DNA of 64,000 nucleotides, from NCBI RefSeq assembly GCF_009696265.1, contig NZ_VUMH01000007.1, positions 62,001 to 126,000 on the forward strand, read 5' to 3'. Positions 16,785 through 24,780 of this stretch are shown here, piece by piece; the first letter of the stretch is position 1, and each line of letters opens with the position of its first letter. A program made the translations under genes and the position numbers. Source of the stretch: Desulfovibrio porci. GTDB lineage: Bacteria > Desulfobacterota > Desulfovibrionia > Desulfovibrionales > Desulfovibrionaceae. The notes beneath the pieces are model-generated. The model did no database searches and was not told the origin of the DNA. It was given only the letters and a program-made list of their open reading frames with translations.

Positions 16785-17831
16785 ATGAGCGAGACATTGA
16801 CTGTTGCCGTTGTGGGCGCCACGGGCGCCGTGGGCCGTGAAATGCTCAAGACGCTGCACGAGCGGAAGTTCCCGGCCACAAAAGTGCGGGCCTTCGCCTC
16901 GGCCCGTTCGGCGGGCGGCAAGGTTCCCTTCGGCGAGAGCGAACTCACGGTGGAAGAACTGAAAGAAGACGTCTTTAACGGCATTGATCTGGCCATTTTT
17001 TCCGCCGGCGGGGGCGCCTCCACCACATTCGCGCCGCACGCGGCCCACGCCGGTTGCGTGGTGGTGGACAATTCCGCGGCCTGGCGCATGGACGAGCGCT
17101 GCCCCCTGGTGGTGCCGGAAGTCAATCCCCAGGCTCTGGAAGCGCATCAGGGCATTATCGCCAATCCCAACTGTTCCACCATCCAGATGCTGGTGGTCCT
17201 GAAGCCCCTGCACGATGCGGCCAAAATCAGGCGCGTGGTGGTTTCCACCTATCAGGCCGTGTCCGGCACGGGACAGAAGGGCATTGAGGAACTGGAGCGC
17301 CAGGTGCGCGACCTCTTCAACGCCCGCGACCCGGAAAACAAGGTCTATCCCTACCGCATCGCCTTCAACGTGCTGCCGCACATCGACGTCTTCCTGGACA
17401 ATGACTACACCAAGGAAGAGATGAAGATGGTCAACGAGACCGTGAAAATCCTCGACGATCCTTCGGTCAGGGTCACGGCCACCTGCGCGCGCGTGCCGGT
17501 GTTCTTCTGCCATGCCGAGTCCGTGAACATCGAAACCGAAAAGAAAATCACGGCCAAGGAAGCCCGGATCATGCTTTCCCAGGCGCCGGGCGTGAAGGTT
17601 TTCGACAACCCGCGCGAGCTCATGTACCCCATGCCCGCCTACTGCATCGGCGACGACCCCACCTTTGTGGGCCGCATCCGCGAGGACGAGAGCATCGACA
17701 ACGGCCTGAACCTCTGGATCGTGGCCGACAACGTGCGCAAGGGCGCGGCGCTCAACGCGGTGCAGATCGCCGAGGAACTGCTCCGGCGCGATCTGGTCCG
17801 CGTGCCGGACAAGAACGTCTTCATGAGCTGA
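16785..17831 (+). CDS. asd: Aspartate-semialdehyde dehydrogenase
   Basis: Asd makes aspartate-4-semialdehyde from aspartyl phosphate with NADPH, feeding lysine, diaminopimelate, threonine and methionine synthesis. The 348-residue length is normal. The N-terminal Rossmann motif is VVGATGAVGREML, and the catalytic cysteine is Cys130 in ANPNCSTIQM. Further conserved features are SGTGQKG and the HAESVNIE segment near the substrate arginine and histidine sites. ATG 16785 is preceded by AAGGAG. The next genes follow closely on the same strand, but they do not share its pathway. Confidence 0.95.
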   Translation: MSETLTVAVVGATGAVGREMLKTLHERKFPATKVRAFASARSAGGKVPFGESELTVEELKEDVFNGIDLAIFSAGGGASTTFAPHAAHAGCVVVDNSAAWRMDERCPLVVPEVNPQALEAHQGIIANPNCSTIQMLVVLKPLHDAAKIRRVVVSTYQAVSGTGQKGIEELERQVRDLFNARDPENKVYPYRIAFNVLPHIDVFLDNDYTKEEMKMVNETVKILDDPSVRVTATCARVPVFFCHAESVNIETEKKITAKEARIMLSQAPGVKVFDNPRELMYPMPAYCIGDDPTFVGRIREDESIDNGLNLWIVADNVRKGAALNAVQIAEELLRRDLVRVPDKNVFMS

Positions 17832-17853
17832 GCCCCCGGCGGAGAGGTACGTC

Positions 17854-18804
17854 ATGCAGGCCGTGGATTCCGACGCCTATCTGCAAGCCCTTTTGTCCGC
17901 CCCCCGGCCGGGGGCGGACAAATTTCTGGCCTTTTACGATCACCGGGTGGGACGCATCGGTACGGACCCGCGCCTTCTGCTGCTGCCCCTGGACGACCAC
18001 ATCTGCCATCGCGGCGACGGCCTGTTCGAGAGCATCTGCTACCGGGAGCGGAAGATTTTCGTCCTGGACGAGCACCTGGCCCGCATGCGCGACGGCGCGC
18101 GGGCTCTGGGCATCACGCCGCCCTGTTCCTGGGAGGAACTGCGCGAGCGCATTCTGGACGTGGCCCGCGCCTCGGGGCGGGATCACGGCGACCTGCGCGT
18201 CTTTCTCAGCCGGGGGCCGGGCGGTTTCGGCATTTCCCCGGCGGAATGCCCGCAGGCCGGTCTGTACATTGTGGCCCTGGCCGCGAAACTGCCCAATGAG
18301 GACGTGTACCGCAAAGGGCTCACGGCCTTCAGCAGCGCCATTCCGCCCAAGCAGGAATATCTGGCCCGCATCAAGAGCACCAATTATCTGCCCAATGTCT
18401 TCATGGCCGTGGAAGCCCGCCAGAAAGGCATGGACGTGGCCGTGACCTTTGACGAAAACGGCTTTATGGGCGAAGCGGCCATCGCCAATCTGGGCATTGT
18501 GGACGCGCAAGGCCGCCTGCGCAGCCCGGAGATCCGGCGCATCCTGCCCGGCACCACCCTGCTGGCGGCCCTGGAACTGGCCGGGGAGCGTATGCCCGTG
18601 CTTCAGGGGCCCATCCACAAAGAGGATATCGCCACGGCCCGCGAAATGCTGCTGTTCACCAGCGCCACGCTCTGCGTGGCGGTCACCCGTTTTGACGACA
18701 AGCCCGTGGGACAGGGGGAATACCGGGGCAAGCCCGGCCCCACGGCCCTCTGGCTCAAGGACGCCCTGCTCGCCCGCATGCTGGCCCAGGGCACGCCCTA
18801 CTGA
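17854..18804 (+). CDS. Class IV PLP aminotransferase (aminodeoxychorismate lyase or branched-chain aminotransferase type)
   Basis: This 316-residue protein has the fold-type IV PLP pattern: an N-terminal GDGLFESICYR segment, HLARMRDGARALGI, the PLP lysine in ARIKSTNYLPN and a glutamate in GFMGEAAIANLGIV. The class includes PabC (4-amino-4-deoxychorismate lyase), IlvE and D-amino acid transaminase, and the sequence alone does not separate them; the length and GDG..E start suggest PabC-like or IlvE-like. A GAGAGG box precedes ATG 17854, 22 bases after asd. Its TGA overlaps the ATG of the next gene by one base. Confidence 0.82.
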   Translation: MQAVDSDAYLQALLSAPRPGADKFLAFYDHRVGRIGTDPRLLLLPLDDHICHRGDGLFESICYRERKIFVLDEHLARMRDGARALGITPPCSWEELRERILDVARASGRDHGDLRVFLSRGPGGFGISPAECPQAGLYIVALAAKLPNEDVYRKGLTAFSSAIPPKQEYLARIKSTNYLPNVFMAVEARQKGMDVAVTFDENGFMGEAAIANLGIVDAQGRLRSPEIRRILPGTTLLAALELAGERMPVLQGPIHKEDIATAREMLLFTSATLCVAVTRFDDKPVGQGEYRGKPGPTALWLKDALLARMLAQGTPY

Positions 18805-20054
18805 TGCGTATTCTGCTGCTTTCCCTTCAGAACGAGGAACAGGACGCCGCGCCCGGCGGCGGTTCCACGCGCGCGCGGCTGTGGCGGCTGGAGGAAGAGC
18901 AGACCCTGGCCCTGGTCCGGACCATGCGCGACGGCGGCCGTCTGGCCCCGCTGCTGGTCTGCCTCAAGGGCTCCCGTTTGCACGAGCGCGCCCGCGCCCT
19001 GAATCTGCCCCTGCTGACCGTGGGCGGCGCGGGAGCGGGCAATCCCCTGACCCTGCTGCGCCTCTGGAACTGGCAGCGGCGGCATAAAAAACTGCTGATC
19101 CTGACCGTGGGCGAGGAAGCCCCGGCCCTGGGCCGCCGTGTGCTGCGCATGCGCCCGGCGGGCGGCGGGCTGCTGGCCCACGCCTTCTTTTTGCGCCCGC
19201 CCGCGCCGGAGCAGTGCAACGGCAAGGACATGGCGGCGGCGCGGCATGTCCTCTGCGGCTCGGAACATGTGCGGGGCCGCATTCTGGCCGCCTGGGAACA
19301 GGCCCCGCAACAGGCCGCCGCGTCAGGGACCGGCGATGTGCTCCTGCCCCTGCCGCCGGGCATCAGCCTGGACGGTTTTGATCCGGCTCCGGCCCCCTTC
19401 CGCGAAGACGAGGGAAAGCATTTCATTTTCGGCATGGGCGAAAGTCTTGCGCCGCGTTCCGGCGCGTTGCTGGTGGCGCGGGCCATGGCCGCCATCTGGC
19501 AGCGCGACGACCTGCCCCCCTGGGAAGTGCGCATGCTGGGCGGCGGCCCGCGCTTTGAAGAAGTGCTGGACGAAGCCATCAGTCTGGGCGTGGAATCGCG
19601 CCTCTGTCTGCTCAACGAGCAGCACGAGCCCGACGCGCTGCGAAACTGTCACGCCTGGCTCGCGCCCGGCTCCTCGCCCGAGGAAGCGCCGGAAACCCTC
19701 TGGGCGGGCTTCGCGGCGGGCCTGCCGGTGATCTGCAGCCAGAGCGGCCTGCACCGGGAACGTCTGCACGGGCATGACGACGCGGTTCTGCCCGTGGCGG
19801 AGAACGATCCCCAGGCCCTGGCCAAAGCCATGATCGAGGTCATGCGCGACGCGGAGCTGCGGCGCGTTCTGGCGCAACGCGGCGCGGCCCTGGCTCCGGA
19901 TACGGGCCTGCAGGCCATGGCCGAACGGGCCTGCCGCCTGTTCGAGGCCTGGCTTCAGGATTCGGAGGACGCGGGCGGCGGCGCGTCCGCTCCGGCGGCG
20001 CAAAGTCCGGCTGAGCCGGGCGCGGGCACGGACCCGGAGCACAAGATTTCCTAA
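18804..20054 (+). CDS. Glycosyltransferase, GT4-like
   Basis: This 416-residue protein has the two-domain layout of GT-B glycosyltransferases. The C-terminal half contains the usual nucleotide-sugar binding pattern: FGMGESLAPRSGALLVARAM, WEVRMLGGGPRFEEVLDEAISLGVESRLCLLNEQ, then an acidic/Gly-Pro region (APGSSPEEAPETLWAGFAAGLPVI) that corresponds to the E-x7-E donor loop. The last 35 residues are low-complexity Ala/Gly/Pro. It has no signal or membrane segment. ATG 18804 overlaps the preceding stop (TGATG), so translation is coupled. Donor and acceptor sugars are unknown. Confidence 0.75.
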   Translation: MRILLLSLQNEEQDAAPGGGSTRARLWRLEEEQTLALVRTMRDGGRLAPLLVCLKGSRLHERARALNLPLLTVGGAGAGNPLTLLRLWNWQRRHKKLLILTVGEEAPALGRRVLRMRPAGGGLLAHAFFLRPPAPEQCNGKDMAAARHVLCGSEHVRGRILAAWEQAPQQAAASGTGDVLLPLPPGISLDGFDPAPAPFREDEGKHFIFGMGESLAPRSGALLVARAMAAIWQRDDLPPWEVRMLGGGPRFEEVLDEAISLGVESRLCLLNEQHEPDALRNCHAWLAPGSSPEEAPETLWAGFAAGLPVICSQSGLHRERLHGHDDAVLPVAENDPQALAKAMIEVMRDAELRRVLAQRGAALAPDTGLQAMAERACRLFEAWLQDSEDAGGGASAPAAQSPAEPGAGTDPEHKIS

Positions 20055-20079
20055 CCTCCCAGCCTGTTTCAGGACACGT

Positions 20080-20994
20080 ATGAAATGTAAGATCTGCAAG
20101 GCCGAGGCGGTGGTGGCCCTGAGAAGCCACAATGCCGCCTTCTGCCCGGACTGCTACAAGGATTTTTTCGCCCGCCAGGTGGCGCGCGGCATTGAAGGCC
20201 AGAAGCTCTTCACCCGCGACGAGCGCATTCTGGTGGCCCTGTCCGGCGGCAAGGACTCCCTGGCCCTGATGCTGGAGCTGTCCCGCCAGGGGTACGACGT
20301 CACCGGCCTGCACATCGACCTGGCCATTCCCGGCTCCTCGGCGGCGGCGCGCGGCATGGTGGAGCGTTTCTGCGCCCGGCACGGCCTCAAGCTGCTGGTC
20401 AAGGATATGGCCGCCGAGGGCCTGCCCATCCCGGCGGTCAGGGAGCGCCTGCACCGGCCGATCTGCTCGGCCTGCGGCAAGATCAAGCGCCATTTCTTCA
20501 ACAAGGTGGCCCTGGATGAGGGCTTTGACGCCCTGGCCACGGGCCACAACCTGGACGATGAAGTGGCCCGCCTGTTCAGCAATACCCTGCGCTGGGACAC
20601 GGCCTATCTTTCGGATCAGGGGCCGCTGCTGCCCGGCGAGCACGGTTTCGCCCGCAAGGTCAAACCGCTCTGGCGGCTCACGGAATTTGAAACCGCCAAT
20701 TACGCCTTTCTGATGGGCATTGAAAACCATTATGCGCCCTGTCCCTACAGCCCCGGCGCCAGTTTCACCGTGCTCAAGGGCTTGTTGCAGCGCCTGGAAA
20801 CGGCCATGCCGGGCCGCAAGCTGGATTTTTACCAGGGTTTTCTGGCGCGCGGGCGGCCCGTCTTCGCCCGGCGCGAAGCCGAGGAGGGCGTGGCGCTGGC
20901 CCCCTGCCCGCGGTGCGGTTATCCCACGTCCTCGGGCAATCTGTGCGGGGTCTGCCGCATCCGCGAGGCCTTGCGCGCGGAGCCGGAGGCCTGA
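20080..20994 (+). CDS. PP-loop ATPase of the TtuA/TtcA tRNA thiolation family
   Basis: This 304-residue protein has the PP-loop SGGKDSLAL near residue 54, used to adenylate a tRNA base before sulfur insertion. It begins with a zinc-type motif CKIC...CPDC (residues 3-27), has PICSACGKIKR with two of the iron-sulfur cysteines and CPYS with the third, and ends with a second zinc motif CPRCGYP...CGVCR. This two-zinc-finger plus cluster layout is that of TtuA-like enzymes (2-thiouridine at position 54) more than TtcA, though related functions are possible. It follows the glycosyltransferase by 25 bases. Confidence 0.85.
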   Translation: MKCKICKAEAVVALRSHNAAFCPDCYKDFFARQVARGIEGQKLFTRDERILVALSGGKDSLALMLELSRQGYDVTGLHIDLAIPGSSAAARGMVERFCARHGLKLLVKDMAAEGLPIPAVRERLHRPICSACGKIKRHFFNKVALDEGFDALATGHNLDDEVARLFSNTLRWDTAYLSDQGPLLPGEHGFARKVKPLWRLTEFETANYAFLMGIENHYAPCPYSPGASFTVLKGLLQRLETAMPGRKLDFYQGFLARGRPVFARREAEEGVALAPCPRCGYPTSSGNLCGVCRIREALRAEPEA

Positions 20995-20997
20995 TTC

Positions 20998-21050
20998 TCC
21001 CGGCGCCGGCCATCCGCCTGCGCTCCGCTCCGGCGGAGCAAAGGCAGCTT
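20998..21050. repeat. Dispersed intergenic repeat of the CCGCCTG...GGCGGAG type
   Basis: The segment CATCCGCCTGCGCTCC...CGGCGGAGCAAAGGCAG with GCTTTGCCC resembles 33965-34012 (CGTCCGCCTGGGCTTC, CGGCGGAGAAAAGTGGCTTT). Both sit between genes and can fold into a short hairpin. Confidence 0.5.
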
Positions 21051-21201
21051 TGCCCAACACTGCAGGCGGCCATACGTGCCCAAATAACAATCTGAAATTT
21101 TACAAAATAAACCTACCAAGCACGTATTTTTCAGGTATGCCCGCCCCGGCGGCGGTTCCCGTCCGGTTTACGGATGCCGTAAAAGCCTGTAGAAAAAGGA
21201 T

Positions 21202-22140
21202 ATGCTTTTTCTGCACGCGCTGGGAGGGATCTTCGGCCTGCTGCTGGTGGTGGCGGTGGGGTACAGTTTGGCCTGGAAGGGGTGGTTTTCCACGGAATGC
21301 CAGATGCTCCTGCCCAGGCTGGTCACCTACGTGGCCCTGCCGCCTTTTCTGATGAGCACGTTTTTGCAGTCCTTTGACCGCGACAACCTGCTGCACATGC
21401 TCTACGGCGCGCTGCTGCCCTTCACTTCCCTGATCCTCACCTTCAGCCTGGCCTGGGTGGTGGGCAAGGCCGTGCGCGTGCAGCGCAAGCACTTCGGCCT
21501 GTTCTGCGCCTGCGTGTCCAACTCCAATACCATTTTTGTGGGCATTCCGGTCAATCTGGCCCTGTTCGGCGAGGAATCCCTGCCCTACGTGCTGCTCTAT
21601 TACTTCGCCAGCACCATTTTTTTCTGGACCGTGGGCAACTACGCCATCAGCAGCGACGGCAACGGGGACGGGCGGGAGCGGACCCGCCTCCGCGACAACG
21701 TCCGGCACATCTTTTCGCCGCCCATGCTGGGCTTTCTGACCGGCCTGAGCCTGGTCATGCTCAAGGTGGAGCTGCCGCGTTTTCTGCTGGACGCGGCCAG
21801 ATACCTGGGCAACCTGACCACGCCTCTGGCCCTGCTGTTCATCGGCATCACCCTGCAGAACATGGATCTGCGCCATCTCAAGCTTGATCGCGACCTGGTG
21901 CTGGCCCTGGCGGGCCGTCTGGTGGTGAGCCCGCTGGTGGTGCTGCTGCTTGTGCCGCTTTTTCCCATTCCCGAGCTCATGGGCAAGGTCTTCATCATGC
22001 AGGCCTCGCTGCCGGTGCTGATGCAGGCGGCCATTCTCAGCGCCTATTACCGCACGGACGCGGAATTCGGCGCGCTGATGGTCTCGCTGTCCACCCTGCT
22101 TTCGGCCCTGACCATTCCCATCTATATGAGCCTGCTGTAA
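21202..22140 (+). CDS. AEC family (auxin efflux carrier-like) transporter
   Basis: This is a 312-residue integral membrane protein with about ten hydrophobic segments split by a central hydrophilic loop (around residues 148-170). The N-terminal LLPRLVTYVALPPFLMSTFL and the mid segment VSNSNTIFVGIPVNLALFGEE are typical of the AEC/MdcF family, which exports or imports organic anions such as malonate or malate. The C-terminal half repeats the topology (LGNLTTPLALLFIGITLQ). The substrate cannot be told from sequence. The ATG at 21202 follows AAAAAGGAT. It stands alone, with a convergent neighbour. Confidence 0.85.
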   Translation: MLFLHALGGIFGLLLVVAVGYSLAWKGWFSTECQMLLPRLVTYVALPPFLMSTFLQSFDRDNLLHMLYGALLPFTSLILTFSLAWVVGKAVRVQRKHFGLFCACVSNSNTIFVGIPVNLALFGEESLPYVLLYYFASTIFFWTVGNYAISSDGNGDGRERTRLRDNVRHIFSPPMLGFLTGLSLVMLKVELPRFLLDAARYLGNLTTPLALLFIGITLQNMDLRHLKLDRDLVLALAGRLVVSPLVVLLLVPLFPIPELMGKVFIMQASLPVLMQAAILSAYYRTDAEFGALMVSLSTLLSALTIPIYMSLL

Positions 22141-22160
22141 GCGGGAGATACGGCACGATG

Positions 22161-22742
22161 CTACTTCCCCTGCATGCGGCGGAGGACGTCCAGAAGCCGC
22201 GCGTCGGGGGTGCGTTCACATTCCTCCCAAACCATTGCGCCGCCTCCTTGCGGCAGAGTCTGTAGTGTCGCCTCGCTACGGCCGTCTTTGGCCTGATCAT
22301 AGGCATAGAGCCAGATGCCGAAGAAAAACGCGTCTTCATTGCAATCCCCGGCGGCCAGAATCTCCCGGCAGCGGACGGTGTTCGCCTTCCATGATCCCCG
22401 GTGCCAGGCCGTTTTCCGTTCTTGCCACACTTCGGCCAGGCTGCGGGCGGGTTCGGCGGTGCAAATCCGTTCCACCCGGGCCAGCAGAGAAGTTATGTCA
22501 CGCCAGTTGAACCCTGTGCCGCCGTGCCGCGCGCTGACATAGGCGTCCAGCGTCAACGCCTCCAGAAAGCGTCGCATTTTTTCGCCGTCCGTCGCTGGTC
22601 CGGCCCAAGCCGCGCAGATGGCTGTGGCAGGATTTGAGAAGGAATGCCCTCCGGCGGCGTCCGGCGCCGCGTTTTGCGGGAACGCCGCCAAAGGCAGGAA
22701 AAGCAGAGCCGGCCAGCAGAACGAAAAGATGGTTTTTTTCAC
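22161..22742 (-). CDS. Secreted HdeA-like protein with two two-cysteine modules
   Basis: This is a 193-residue exported protein. The signal peptide is MKKTIFSFCWPALLFLPLAA. The mature part has two HdeA/HdeB-like modules, each with one Cys at the start of the first helix and one near the end: AICAAW with RICTAEP, and VRCREI with WEECERTP. A WLYAYDQAKDG segment matches the WLDGYN helix of the other two proteins. HdeA proteins are periplasmic acid-stress chaperones stabilised by one disulfide. GTG 22742 was chosen because AAGGAGG lies 4 bases upstream; the gene starts 11 bases after the preceding one. The function is inferred from family resemblance. Confidence 0.65.
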   Translation of the reverse strand: MKKTIFSFCWPALLFLPLAAFPQNAAPDAAGGHSFSNPATAICAAWAGPATDGEKMRRFLEALTLDAYVSARHGGTGFNWRDITSLLARVERICTAEPARSLAEVWQERKTAWHRGSWKANTVRCREILAAGDCNEDAFFFGIWLYAYDQAKDGRSEATLQTLPQGGGAMVWEECERTPDARLLDVLRRMQGK

Positions 22743-22753
22743 ACCGCGCCTCC

Positions 22754-23962
22754 TTACCAATGCCGTTCCATATCTCGCAGTGCGTCGCGCAGCAGGGCTT
22801 CCGGCCGTCGGGCGCAGACGGCATCCAGGGCGTGTTCAAACACGCGATCCGGGTCGCCGGTCAGGGCAAACAGAGAACCGGGGACTCCACTTTCAGCCTG
22901 ATTGTAGCCGTAGAGCCAGAAAAGAGAGAATAAATTCCGCAAGCTGTCTCCGCTTCTCGATGGAGTCAGCCAATCGGCGCAGGTGGTCTGGTCCGCCTTC
23001 AGCGTAAGTGGCCTGAGAATGCGCCAGAGTGTGATCAGCCGCTTCCGGGGCTGGGCCATGCAGATGTTTTTCAGGCGATCTCGGATGTGGCGCTTGGATT
23101 CCAGTGCGCTGGGCAGGGGAACACCATCCAACGCGCTGGCGTAGCCATCCACCTGAATGAGCGCGTTTTCCATGGCGTCCAGCCGCGTAGTGTCCCCGTA
23201 TTTCAGGGGCTGGTCGCCGTCCAGTGACAGCCAGTCCGCGCAGGTGGCGGAAACAGGATCAAAATCTGACGCGACGCGGTGCGCGGCAGCCTCATCCGTT
23301 TTCATACATGCTGGCGGCAAAGGCAAACTTCGCGAGACCGGCGGTAAAACATCCCGGATCAGACGCCTGGGACGTAGCGCGCAGACCGTCAGCGCATCTC
23401 GCAGGGCGTCGCTGTTGAAAAGTCCCATGCGAGGCCCGCCGTGCCCCAGGCGCGTATAGCCGTGCAACCAGGCCAGAAAGGCCAGGGCGTGCTCATCCTT
23501 ATCTTGTCCGCTGTCCGTGTTCGCCAGATCCCGGAGCAGTTCAGCGCAATTGCTCTGTTCCGCATTCCGGGGCCGCCAGTCGCGCGTGATTTTTCGCCAG
23601 AGCGGGAGCAGAGGCTGTTGGGGAGCGGCCTCGCAGGCGGCGAACAAATCCTGCACGGGTAGGGTGGGATCACAGCCGTCCTTTGGAGAGGCGTTGGCCA
23701 CGAAGACGGCCAGATCAATCCGCTGCTGTCCGGCGCTGTAACCGTCGATCTGGCTCAGGATGAACATGACGGCCGGTGGGCTGGACGCAAGGATTTTTTC
23801 CAAGTCCGCGCAGATGGCTGTGGCAGGAGTAAAGGAGTTGATATTATAGTCTGGCGACATTTTTTTATGCCGTGTGGATGCCTGCGGCAAGGAGGGTATG
23901 GTGGTGAAAGCCGCCAGGACGATACAGAGTAACAGGAGACCGAACGGGCGGATATGTCGCAT
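22754..23962 (-). CDS. Secreted HdeA-like protein with four two-cysteine modules
   Basis: This is a 402-residue exported protein with a signal peptide (MRHIRPFGLLLLCIVLAAF) and four consecutive HdeA-like modules. Each has the cysteine pair of that family: AICADL/FAACEAAP, SNCAEL/TVCALRP, ATCADW/NICMAQP and TTCADW/AVCARRP. The helix WLHGYTRLGHGG or WLYGYNQAESG recurs in the second and fourth. The protein thus looks like a duplicated two-module unit. A GGAGGGAAG box precedes ATG 23962. It is the middle gene of a three-gene minus-strand cluster, with the smaller 193-residue paralogue 11 bases downstream. The role as an acid-stress chaperone or binding protein is inferred. Confidence 0.65.
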   Translation of the reverse strand: MRHIRPFGLLLLCIVLAAFTTIPSLPQASTRHKKMSPDYNINSFTPATAICADLEKILASSPPAVMFILSQIDGYSAGQQRIDLAVFVANASPKDGCDPTLPVQDLFAACEAAPQQPLLPLWRKITRDWRPRNAEQSNCAELLRDLANTDSGQDKDEHALAFLAWLHGYTRLGHGGPRMGLFNSDALRDALTVCALRPRRLIRDVLPPVSRSLPLPPACMKTDEAAAHRVASDFDPVSATCADWLSLDGDQPLKYGDTTRLDAMENALIQVDGYASALDGVPLPSALESKRHIRDRLKNICMAQPRKRLITLWRILRPLTLKADQTTCADWLTPSRSGDSLRNLFSLFWLYGYNQAESGVPGSLFALTGDPDRVFEHALDAVCARRPEALLRDALRDMERHW

Positions 23963-23980
23963 TCTTCCCTCCGGGCGTTG

Positions 23981-24027
23981 AAAAGGCCGTCGCTGGAGAG
24001 TTGGGACTCCACCGGCGCGGCCTTTTT
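23981..24027 (-). terminator. Terminator after the first HdeA-like gene
   Basis: AAAAGGCCG (23981-23989) pairs with CGGCCTTTT (24018-24026), with an inner GGAG/CTCC pairing. On the minus strand it ends in CCTTTTC. It separates the 24055-24588 gene from the two downstream paralogues. Confidence 0.6.
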
Positions 24028-24054
24028 GTCAGTCATCGGCAAAGACGGGCGACT

Positions 24055-24588
24055 TTACTTGGCGCTTTCCCGCATGACGTCGATCATCAGGGCTTCCGGC
24101 TGCTTGGCGCAGGCGTCCAGATAGGCCTTGAGGGTATCGTCGCTTTCCAGCACCGAGCCGGGCTTGCCGCTTTTCTGGCGGTTGTAGCCGTCCAGCCAGA
24201 TAACAAAGCCGCTGCCGTCGTCTTCATTTTCGCTGTATTGCTTGCAGGTGGTCTTGTCCGCGCGCCAGGGGCCGTCATCGGCCACAGCCTGGTTTTTGCG
24301 GGCTTCCTGCCAGAGGGGGATGACCTTTTCCGTGGGCTTGGCCTGACAGGCGGCGTAGACCTGCTCCAGCAGCGGGGCCATGATGTTCGGGTCGGCCACG
24401 GGCTTGTCCAGCGCGGCGGCGGCATAGCCGTCAATCTGCAGGCCCTCGAACAGCGGCGGCTGGCCGGAAACGCCGGTGGCCACCAGTTCCGCGCAGATAT
24501 AGGTGGCCGGATCAATTTTTTCGTCCGCCGCCTGGGCCGCCACGGGCAGGCTCAGCATAAGGCAGCAGAGCATAAACAGTTTTCTCAT
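24055..24588 (-). CDS. Secreted HdeA-like protein with two two-cysteine modules
   Basis: This is a 177-residue exported protein with a clear signal peptide ending VAAQAADE. Two HdeA-like modules follow: YICAEL with YAACQAKP, and TTCKQY with LDACAKQP. QIDGYAAAAL in the first and FVIWLDGYNRQKSGKPGS in the second match the central helix of the family. It is the most canonical of the three paralogues here. ATG 24588 follows GGGAG. HdeA-type proteins protect periplasmic proteins at low pH; in this organism the role is inferred. Confidence 0.7.
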   Translation of the reverse strand: MRKLFMLCCLMLSLPVAAQAADEKIDPATYICAELVATGVSGQPPLFEGLQIDGYAAAALDKPVADPNIMAPLLEQVYAACQAKPTEKVIPLWQEARKNQAVADDGPWRADKTTCKQYSENEDDGSGFVIWLDGYNRQKSGKPGSVLESDDTLKAYLDACAKQPEALMIDVMRESAK

Positions 24589-24663
24589 TTTTTCTCCCTT
24601 GGATGGAACAATGTTGTTTTTCCATTACCCACAAGCCCGCGCCTGTCAACAGGCGACAAGAAA

Positions 24664-24690
24664 CGGCCGCCGGTTAGTCTCCGGCGGCCG
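24664..24690 (-). terminator. Terminator of the flx-hdr operon
   Basis: CGGCCGCCGG and CCGGCGGCCG form a perfect 10-bp stem with a 7-base loop, followed on the minus strand by TTTCTTGT. A second inverted repeat, CCTCAGCCG/CGGCTGAGG at 24700-24737, lies between it and the flxA stop. Confidence 0.7.
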
Positions 24691-24780
24691 CGCAGTTTGC
24701 CTCAGCCGTAGGGCGGCCATGCTGCCAACGGCTGAGGGCAGCAGAGCTAACACAGCCAGCGGGCAAAAAAGGCCGGATGC

